NCBI GenBank assembly: GCA_018398765.1
Contig: JAHBMJ010002062.1
Location: 1-22,823, forward strand
Length of the DNA: 22,823 nucleotides
Direction of reading: 5' to 3'
From: Chromera velia
Lineage: Eukaryota > Sar > Chromeraceae
The position numbers and the translations under genes were made by a program. The notes beneath the pieces were generated by a model. It did no database searches and had not been told where the DNA came from. It was given only the letters and a program-made list of their open reading frames with translations. This document shows positions 9,561 through 17,676 of the stretch, piece after piece; positions within the stretch are counted from its first letter, which is position 1, and every line of letters begins with the position of its first letter.

Positions 9561-10200
9561 TTAAATCGATCCAGGGAGGGAGGTAGAGTTCGAGAGTGGG
9601 ACTTGCGTCCCTTATTTGAACCGTCTTCAGTACGTGTAATGCACCTTCAGTCAAGTGTGCGCAGACGTGCTTTCTTTCTGTTGAGATGATGAGGAGAGAA
9701 GGGAAAGAAAAAGGCTACGGGGCAGCACTCCTAGGTAGAACCCTAGTATCATGTATGTTTATACTGTAATTGAAGATGATATAACATAGGTTCTAATAGG
9801 TTCTAACACTTTTTTTTGCTTTTTCAGACTCGTTAGTATAAGGTTCTTTTAGATTTTTAAAGGTTATTTAAAGAAAAATCAAGTCTACGTTGCGTCAAAG
9901 TGGTTTCTCCATGATTTGGTTCTTACTCTCTAGAGAAACCGTTAGAACCTAGGTTCTAGGAACCTAGACAAAAACCTGTAAGAACCATGAAGAACCCCCC
10001 CCTTAAAGCTTTAGAAAGACTAAAGACCTAATTTAAATAATTAAAATGATCCAAACAAACAAGACAAATGCTTGCATATGCCAAAATTGACCGTTAAAAT
10101 CATAAAACTCAGCTGTTAACTCGCTTTTTCTTCTCTTCAAACAGACTTACAAGACGAACAAGCTCTTCATCTTTCATGAAGACGGTTTCATTCATTTTAT
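9561..10200 (+). other. internal leader of the LTR element
   Basis: No coding frame is supported. The stretch is AT-rich, with several GGTTCTA words and the palindromic block AACCTAGGTTCTAGGAACC around 9946-9964. That block recurs downstream of the zinc-finger ORF near 10903. Confidence 0.4.
9946..9967. repeat. palindromic repeat AACCTAGGTTCTAGGAACC, copy 1
   Basis: This block contains overlapping palindromes (CCTAGG and GTTCTAGGAAC). A direct copy occurs at 10903-10920, and both are followed by similar AAAACC..GTAAGAACC text. The two copies bracket the zinc-finger ORF. Confidence 0.55.
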
Positions 10201-10260
10201 GTGCATGAAGATGGAGAAGGAGGTGAATTGGAAGAAAAGGGAGGGGATAATCAATCGGAG

Positions 10261-10614
10261 ATGAGTGACAAAGATGCACTCCCTGCCTCTCTCTGGATCA
10301 ACAAGGTTAAGGTTGAGCTCGCTAAGGTGACCCACAAAAACTTTGTTGCTCCTGCGTGTCTTCACGTCAGACGAATCAGGAAGTACAAGGGAAGGAATGG
10401 TCACTGGGACGGCAAAGCGTGGTCTGCAAAGCTTCTTTGCAAAGTGTGTGCAGCAGAGATTCATCTGAGTGATGTGTCCCCTGAAGAAAAAAAGGAGTGG
10501 GAAGAGAAAAGGCAGAAATATGTAGTCTACATAGAGAGCAACGTAAAGATTGATACTTTCACGAAGCACATCAAAGCAAAGAGCGGTTGTCATACATCAA
10601 ACAGTGACACCTAG
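10261..10614 (+). CDS. small zinc-finger-like (possibly BED-type) protein inside the LTR element
   Basis: The frame is open from about 10180 to the TAG at 10612-10614. The first ATG is at 10261, giving 117 residues; an upstream exon or a non-ATG start cannot be excluded. The protein has a basic middle (VRRIRKYKGRNGHWDG), then LLCKVCAAEIH, an acidic/basic helix and finally TFTKHIKAKSGCH. The spacing CxxC ... HxxxxxxCH resembles the zinc-binding pattern of BED and related DNA-binding fingers common in transposon proteins and transcription factors. The gap between the two halves is longer than in typical BED fingers, so the family call is tentative. It is the first ORF downstream of the 5' LTR and lies between two copies of a palindromic repeat, so it could be captured cargo or a nested insertion. 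Confidence 0.5.
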   Translation: MSDKDALPASLWINKVKVELAKVTHKNFVAPACLHVRRIRKYKGRNGHWDGKAWSAKLLCKVCAAEIHLSDVSPEEKKEWEEKRQKYVVYIESNVKIDTFTKHIKAKSGCHTSNSDT

Positions 10615-11131
10615 TCCATTATCATTCAAGAAAATGGTTTCAAAGCTTGAGTTAGAGAAGAGCCAACCTCGCACAACAGATTTCTTGTTGGAGTCTTGAT
10701 AAGTCTTGGAACCTTCTCTTTCTTTTTTCAATCTTTACCATCTTAAACCCTCTTTATCCCTCTACCTCTCACAGTCCTTTTCCAACGTTTTCCAGTCGGA
10801 TTGGTGGACAAACTTTTGAATATTTTGATCGTGTTCAATGTTTCATAACTGGTTTTGGACGGGTCCTTTTGGGTTCTTGGAGGGTCAGACTAAGAAGGCT
10901 AAAACCTAGGTTCTAGGAACTTAAGAACCTAGAGGTGGAGACGTATAGTTTTTCAGCTAAAACCGAGTAAGAACCTTCAACCAATACTCTAAAAGTGTCA
11001 TTTTTTTGTTTTTTAGAACTTTTTTTGCTTATAAAATAAGTTTGGAGTTCATTTTAAATGTTTTAGAGCTTAGATTGCTACTACAAAGTCGTTCGAGGAC
11101 CACATCTATATTTTAGAGTGCCTCCCCGTAG
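10615..11131 (+). other. internal spacer between the two ORFs of the LTR element
   Basis: There is no ORF of note. The second copy of the AACCTAGGTTCTAGGAAC block is at 10903-10920. The rest is AT-rich with T-runs at about 11000-11030. Confidence 0.4.
10903..10920. repeat. palindromic repeat AACCTAGGTTCTAGGAAC, copy 2
   Basis: This is a direct copy of the block at 9946, about 957 bases apart, followed by a diverged GTAAGAACC segment as in copy 1. Confidence 0.55.
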
Positions 11132-12876
11132 GAAAAAGGAAACGTGGCAGGCCTCCTCAAGATCGTGCTTCTCATCGTTAAGAAAATTCTGTCGGAGATA
11201 TCTGGAGAGACTCAGTGTTTCTCTGGAACAACACTGTTGGAGCACAACAGAGCCGAGGAGGATTTCGAAGGGGCTGTGGCCCGACTTTTGGAGAGACTTC
11301 ATCCTCTGCCTTCAGGAGAAAAACTGGCAGGCATAGAGGGGGTGAATGAAGAGAAAGGAAGAAAGAAAAGAAAGACAAGACGTGGGCGGCGATTTTCAAT
11401 TACGCAATGGAATCAACGCCAGGCTGCCATGTCTGCAGCGACGGTTGATCTGGAGAGGGAGCCTGGTCAGGAAGAGTCCCCTTTGACCCCTGTGCCCTTG
11501 AAGAGTGAGTTGGGTCGAGATTCGACCATGGGTGAGGAGGAGTCTGGTTTTGCGTCACCAGATGGTTCCGATTGTACTCACCACGAGACGCATGTGTCTG
11601 CCCCCATTGCTTCCGTCGGTATTTTCGCTTCAGTTAGCGTAGCGAAAGCAAAAGAAGTAGAAGTAGAAGGCCAACAGAGCCCCCAAGTGGTTGAAGGAGA
11701 GAGAGAGTCACCACAGAGATGCAGGCCCTCATTGCCTCTCTCTGCACGCTTGACGATGAAGTACGCCGTCGCCTCACCAAGAGGCCAGACCCAACTTATT
11801 GTTCCGTTGAGAACGGACCCAAAGGGATGAATGGGGAGAGGCCACTCCCTGTGCGAACTGAATGTCTGGGAGGAGAAGCGGATGAAAGTGAAGAAGAGAA
11901 AAAGGCGGTGGATGACGTTGATAAGATTTCCTTCGATGCATCTGTGCAGCGATCATTGGAGAAACATCCAGATAGCAGCACTCTTTGTAGTGAGGAGAAA
12001 ATGAATGTGTGTAAGGGAGAAATTGAGTTGCAAACTGCCATTTCGTCTGCTCCTCCGCCTGCCCATGAGAGCGGAGACGGCGTTACAGAAGTGGCCCGAC
12101 GGACTGGGTGTGAAAATGAAGAGAGGGGGGAGGATGGAGCAATGCAAAGTCACTTTCAGCAGCCTGCCATGTCATCCGTCTCCCTTCCCAATTCAGGATC
12201 TGAACAAAAGCGCCCCACTGATGCAGCAGTAGCAAAAGCATTAGCCGAGTTGCACAAATCCCAGGAGACGTATGATCAGGCGTACATGGACTTCACTCAG
12301 TTGCAGTTGCAACTCCAGACTCTCCGTCTACAAAACATTGAACCGCCTGCTCAAGTGCTGCAGGTTCTGCATCAACTAGAACAGCAGCTCTAACAGCAGC
12401 AAGAGCATCTCGTAAATCAGAAGCGATGGGTTGACATCTTTGTCGACTTGCAGACTGAAGCCCAGATGCCACAACGAGCAGCAGCAGTCGCGAAGCACCA
12501 GTCGCAGCTCTCAGAGACTCCCGCCCACAAATCCAATGGAGAGAAGAGGATTGAGCTTCGCCGGAAGCCCACAAAGAAATAAAGAATCCGGGAAGAGAAG
12601 TTGAAAGTACAGATTGCTCGATGGCAGGAGCAGCGGAGATCTGAAAATGAAAAAGTAGAGCAAGCAGCTGCCCGCCTGCGTGAACGAGAGGAGTGGGAGG
12701 CCAGTGAGGCAGCCAGGCTTCACAAAGAGAAGCCCAGGGAGTACTGGCATGAAATTCGTCGTCGCCTCAAGGCGGGTTGTTCTGCCGAAGAGCTGGATGA
12801 CGTGCCGCATCCAGATGTTCCAATCACGAGGAGATTTGGGACGTCATGGAAGCCTAGCATTCCAACGAGTCAGTGA
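11132..12876 (+). pseudogene. long charged coiled-coil ORF, interrupted by two TAA codons and a frame change
   Basis: One plus frame is open from 11132 to 11830 and a second from 11695 to 12876. The second is broken by TAA at 12391-12393 and 12580-12582 and ends at TGA 12874-12876. Protein character continues smoothly across both TAA codons: a Gln-rich helix (LEQQL, then QQQEHL) and a Lys/Arg/Glu helix (RKPTKK, then RIREEKLKVQ). The first part has LLEHNRAEEDFEGAVARLLE and a basic KKRKTRRGRR patch, and the middle is acidic and Ser/Pro-rich. The end has a long charged helix followed by EYWHEIRRRLKAG. No enzyme motif is seen. The first frame lacks an early ATG. Within an LTR element a coiled-coil, basic protein could be a gag-like protein, but I do not recognise a family. 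An intron around 11613-11715 is an alternative to a frameshift. Confidence 0.5.
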
Positions 12877-13933
12877 GTGGCATGCAGTGAGAAGAGAGGG
12901 AGGAAAGGGCATTGACTTTGAGTCATTTGGGTCTGCTAGTAACTCTTTGTAGATCCTGGACGATCGATTAATGTTCCTTTTACCTGTGTGTCCATATCTG
13001 GAATTCTGCTGTTTGTTTGTCTGAGATCATCAGGTGTGTTTTTCTCTCCTGAGCCCGTTTGTCTGTCTTTGTCTTGGAATAACGCCTGTCTGTCTGTCGA
13101 TCGATTCTTTTGTTGGACAGTGAGAGAAAAACGGGAAAGAAGGCAGGGCCTTTGTAGAACTACGCCCGTAGCATTGTTAGTCTGATCAACAATGGGGAGA
13201 CAGTGAAATCTGCACATTTGCCTCGTTGTTCATCCCATCGACTACGATTTTTCTTCAGGGAATGAACAGATCTCTCTGCCCGTTTGCACTACAGACACCT
13301 CATTATTCCCATTCTCTGTCTTGTCGTGCCTTGTGCCCACCTTTTCTTTTTCTTTGTCCGTTGTGCGTCTTCTTAGCCGCGGGGACGCGGCGTTGGAGGG
13401 AGGGGGCATGTAGGTATGAGTGGATGCCAGAGAGGTAATAGAAGAGAAGTAAAGAGAATTGGTGGCGAGTGAAGTAAAAGAAGGAGAAAGTAAAGGACAA
13501 GCAGAAAAGGGTTGTATGAGTGGTTGTAGGAGACAAGAAAGAAGTATGACAAGTAGAGAGAGGTTTGTCCGCCCATCTGTGGAAAGCGAAAGCGCACATC
13601 CGAGAGAGAAAGAAGAAAAGAAAATTCTTCTGGAAAAGATGTAACGAGGAGGAAGAGGAGAAGAGAAACTTAACCTAAGAGAGCAAGGTGTCATGCTTTC
13701 GCAAGGCAGTGCGGTCGGGGCAGTAAGAAAAATTGATGCAGTGGAGTGCAGAGGGAGCACCTCATCTTGATTCATAAGCAGATCAACTGAAGTGTAACCT
13801 TGAACCCCAAAGCAGGGAAATCCCTCCTTCACCGTTTGAACGTGTGTCTGCTAGGCAACACGCAACAACAAGTACGTTCCCAATGGAGGCTGTCTCGCAA
13901 TCTTTATACATGAAGTCTCGGGACGAGACTTAT
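12877..13933 (+). other. 3' internal region of the LTR element, no supported gene
   Basis: The region includes CTGTCTGT words (13010-13110) and a purine-rich plus strand from 13385 to 13670. The latter makes long minus-strand Ser/Leu-rich frames that look compositional. No reverse transcriptase or integrase motif is found on either strand. Confidence 0.45.
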
Positions 13934-13944
13934 GAGGGGAGGGG
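13934..13944 (+). promoter_or_regulatory. polypurine tract of the LTR element
   Basis: GAGGGGAGGGG ends two bases before the 3' LTR, where plus-strand DNA synthesis of an LTR retroelement is primed. It is the expected partner of the primer binding site at 9548. Confidence 0.65.
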
Positions 13945-13946
13945 CA

Positions 13947-14189
13947 CGTAGCATTGTGATGGGCGCCCCAGTCAGGAATCTATGCAGTGCGCGCATTACG
14001 AGCCTGAGCGTAGTGGAGAACATGCATTAATGATTAAAAAGCATCCATGCGGAAGTAAAGCTTTATGCAGAAGTAGCAGTCTCTGTAGGGAAAGCAGAGT
14101 AGAAGTGAAGACTCATATGTATGACAGTACTTACCCTACATGAACTAAGAGGAGATCTCTTAGGACGGTAGGAGCCTAGCTTCCCTACA
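13947..14189 (+). repeat. 3' LTR (243 bp)
   Basis: This is a direct copy of 9311-9547 with the same ends. Relative to the 5' copy it has an extra CTGAGC near 14003-14008 and nine substitutions upstream of about 14051. It lies 240 bases beyond the stop codon of the minus-strand TPC gene, so transcription starting here would run antisense to that gene. Confidence 0.85.
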
Positions 14190-14194
14190 ACATC

Positions 14195-14433
14195 TATGAT
14201 TTATTATGATTTCAGTTTTCCAAAAACTACAATCTTAAACGATCTTAAATTTTGGAGTCAAACTGGAAACTTCAAGTTGAACTCCAACTTTAATATTTAT
14301 GCAAGTCTTCTTTACGTATATATAACTTTATCTAAAACATTATTATACTAGAACATATGCAAAATTTGTTCCAAAGTTTAGTTTCTGTCAATTAAAAAAT
14401 GATTGCCGGGGAGACCTGACGGCTAGCGGTTCT
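14195..14433. other. AT-rich 3' flank of the TPC gene
   Basis: This is probably the 3' untranslated region of the TPC gene. No canonical AATAAA is obvious on the minus strand. The LTR element's insertion site is at its far end. Confidence 0.45.
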
Positions 14434-15620
14434 TTAATCACATTTGCTTAACAGCGACGCCCTCATAGACTCTCTTTCCTCCTCTAAAATGTCTCTCCGG
14501 ATTCTTTCCTCCCTTTCCCTCTCCACCTCCCTCTCTCTCCTCTCCCTCTCGAAAAGAGAAACCAACAACTGGGCCTTCTGGTGGGAGTCTCTGAAGCCGT
14601 TCACACGCACCCTGTACAGTCCCTGCAACCCTGTCAGAGTTCCTGTCACCTGCACGCACGCATCAGAACGCAAATCGAAGAGAAGTAAATGAAGATCAGA
14701 TCGATCGATCATGCGGTCCACACAATTGAGTGAATTGGGGCCACACCAGCATTTCGGGCTTTCCTGAATGTTCGCTCTGTGCTCTCTGACTGCATAGTAT
14801 GAAATTAGAAAATCAAGCAAATGAGCCCCCTTAGTCAACTTGAGTTCCCCTGTTAATCTCTCTGCAGCTGTTTCTCTGACTAGCTGACCGACACCCAGTC
14901 GGACTGACCGACCCTCGATGCATCGAACACGGCCTCGTGCCCCCTAACAAGAGCTTCCACATTGGGCGGTCTGACTCCTTCTCTAACTGCAGACGGGTCT
15001 CCCCTGCTGTCCCTGTCCATTCCTCTCTCTTCAGACTGAAGCACAGACACAAGCTGGCCCCTTCCCTGTTGAGATCCTGAAGAGGGCCCCGAGTCCGGTC
15101 TGCTCGATCTTCGTGAATGTCTGTCTTTCTCTTTTTGCTGCTGTCTCTGCAACTTTTCCATTTTCTGTGCAAATGAGTGTTCTCGAAGAAGGGCAGTCAT
15201 CGAACGGCGAAGATGCAAAAGTCCCGATTTCCTTTCTGGAAGCTGGGCGCTTTGTGAGTGCGGGAGGTCATCTGGCTGTGAGACTTGGCCTAGAGACCCG
15301 GACCCTCTTTCTCGTCGCTGAATCACCCCCACACTCTGTGCACGCTCCAGCGAGTCGTCCTCCTCCTCATTGACAGTCACGATTCCCATCTGCCCTTCCA
15401 GAAACGGACGTTCCTCTTCCCCTGATGTCCCCTCTCCCTGTTCCCTCTCCACCTCTTCGTTGAAACTTTCCGTTTTCGGTTTCGTCCACACCGTTTGGGT
15501 TCTTCTGAGGCTGTCCCCCTCTTTTTCGTACCTTGGGGGGTCCGCATGGGAGAACGGATACACCCCCGCTGCTGCAGCCTCCTTGGCCCTCTCTGCAGTC
15601 TCCCCGACAATCTCCAGACC
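14434..15620 (-). other. TPC exons 13-14: long charged C-terminal tail
   Basis: About 307 residues follow exon 12. They are rich in Ser, Glu, Arg and Gln, with a QRQQQKEKDRHSRRSSRP segment and a final coiled-coil-like Arg/Glu stretch (FERERREREVEREREE). The last exon begins after CGTGCAG at 14650 and ends in TAA. Exon 13 would otherwise run to TAG at 14880-14882; the GTCGGT donor at 14912 and phase 0 support splicing into exon 14. The tail has no domain I recognise. Confidence 0.65.
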
Positions 15621-16451
15621 CTGCAAGGAACGAAGGGGGGGCGACAAAGGGATGACCGATGCACCAACAAAGGGACACACGCAGGCAGGCACCAACAGAT
15701 GAACGAAAGCGCCCCCCCAAAACAATCACGGCAGCAGACTCCCAATTACCCACTGTCCCCTGACCTCCCGCTTCGATGCCTTCCACTCATTCTGGAAAGC
15801 ATCCAACACGAACGCCACCAGACAGTTTAAAGTCGTGACCACCCCAAGGACGTAGAAGCTGACGAAGAACAGATACACAGCCCAAGTCCACACGAGATTC
15901 TGGCTCACAATCACAAAAGCCTCGACAGTGACCTGCACGGAAGGAACGAAAACTCCTCTTTGATTTCCTTCATTTACACAGTCAATCAATATATCTCTCA
16001 CCTGTCTGTCTATCGATCACAAAGAAAAAAAAGGCGCACGGTCTGCGTCTTCATCGAGCTGCTGCTTGGTGAAAGCGCGTACAGATCGAAAAAGATCATT
16101 TTTCAATTCCAGTCTCGTCACATGCATCACCACTCAAGCCCGACCGACCTGCCAGTTGTTGACGATCAACAGATGGTACAGCGTCACCATGGCAGAGCCC
16201 AAATCGTTAAAGTTCAGGTTGTAGTAGTCGCTCTGACCGTAAGTGCTGTCTGCTAGTCGCATGGACCTGGCGCTGCTGCCCCCCTTCTCTATCAACCCGC
16301 CGAAGAGCTGGACCCCCATCGCTGCCAACATGTAAAGAAACGGAAACAGTGAGTTTTGTGGGGCCTTATGTAATTTTCATTGCTATGTTATTGATGATAT
16401 CCGATTCTCATGCGAAGAATGTCGCATTCCTTCGCTGTCTAGAAGCAAAAA

Positions 16452-16485
<34 letters not shown>

Positions 16486-16536
16486 GAGAAAGAAAGAAAG
16501 AAAGAAAGAAAGAAAGCAAGAAAGCAAGAAAGCAAG

Positions 16537-16584
<48 letters not shown>

Positions 16585-17637
16585 CCTCAGTGAGAGAGAA
16601 AGAGGGAGTCCCACAGAAGGAAAGAAAATAAATAAATAAATACATAAAGAAAGAAAGAAAGAAAGAAAGCAAGCAAGGCGGAGAAAAAGAAACCTCCGAA
16701 CCGTGGAGGCCGACACCGCACTTGCAAATCTCATGGAAGGCTTCTCACAGAGGTTCCTTTACATTTCTACAGAGCGGACAAACGAACAAAAATGTAATTC
16801 TGGAAAGTAAATCTGAAAAGGCGCAAGTCTTTGAAAAGATGAGTGCCTCACCTGCGTAGACAAACGCGAGACAGAAGAGAAACTCCAGAAGTCTCCGTGC
16901 TGCCGGCATCAGACTGATGAAAGTTCTATAGAAGACGGAAAAGTACCTGCACACATTCCCGAAGGGAACAGGAACATGAAGGCGGGAATGGAAGAATTCG
17001 AGTGAAAGAAAGGGACACGAAAAAAGCAAAGGGGGCAAAATCCGTAATACGACCGCCACAGGAATACATGAACATTGTGAAGCACGCTCACTACAACGAG
17101 GCATGAAATGCAGATCCAACCCCATGCATCAACCCCACCTCCCCTTACCCCAATACGGACTTAAATGTAGAGAGCAACCGGAGGACCCTCAAAAGACCGG
17201 GAGCACCGACTGTACGCAGGGCCCGGAGGGTCTGAAGAAGCCTCAGCATCTGAGTGTACCTGATCCAGGCCTGCACGCATGGATCACACATTGAAACCAG
17301 AACGCTCACTCACTCACCGATTTAGGGGCTAAGCCCGCACAGTCATCACGCGCACTGCGTGCTATCACTGGACTCAAAGAGAAGAAGGGACAGAATCCTT
17401 CCACTCGTACATGCAGAGACAATAAATAGTTCCACGTCCCTCTGCTCCGATGACGACCGCTTCAAGTTCAATGTCTGTCTCATTGAGAAGAAACGACATT
17501 CAAATCATCCCTTCACACTCTTCACACAGTTTCTTTTCGTTCTCTTTCGAAAATCGAGGTCTTTTTTGGGTCAGACAGCCAATCACACTGCACACAAACA
17601 CATACATACACATACACATACACACAGACAGACAGAG

Positions 17638-17676
<39 letters not shown>

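Larger units (their letters stand above)
9306..14194 (+). mobile_element. non-autonomous LTR-flanked retroelement with unusual cargo
   Basis: The element occupies 9311-14189 (4879 bases) and is bracketed by a perfect 5-base duplication ACATC at 9306-9310 and 14190-14194. Two direct LTRs of 237 and 243 bases are about 96% identical outside one 6-base indel. Their ends are near-inverted, CGTAG and CTACA. TGGTAGCAAAGCC begins one base after the 5' LTR and resembles a primer binding site for initiator Met-tRNA. GAGGGGAGGGG lies two bases before the 3' LTR, as a polypurine tract would. Together these are the structural marks of LTR retrotransposition. The internal 4.4 kb has no frame I can recognise as protease, reverse transcriptase, RNase H or integrase. 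It would therefore need enzymes from another element. It may be related to gag-only or large-derivative elements. Confidence 0.85.

Noticed and set aside
13242-13832. 196-codon Ser/Leu-rich minus-strand frame inside the LTR element
   Set aside because: It lies opposite a purine-rich plus strand; overlapping frames have the same low-complexity character and there is no domain.
9306-14194. Reading the two 240-bp repeats as a simple segmental duplication
   Set aside because: The exact ACATC duplication outside, the primer binding site immediately inside the left copy and the polypurine tract just before the right copy fit an LTR element much better.
14880-15620. TPC ending at TAG 14880 within exon 13
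   Set aside because: It is possible, but the GTCGGT donor at 14912, the CGTGCAG acceptor at 14650 and the phase-0 join into a coiled-coil exon fit the rest of the gene better. Kept as the alternative.
16349-16734. Lys/Glu-rich plus frame and Ser/Leu/Phe-rich minus frame over the GAAA tract
   Set aside because: They arise from a purine repeat within TPC intron 10; the exons on both sides join correctly without them.
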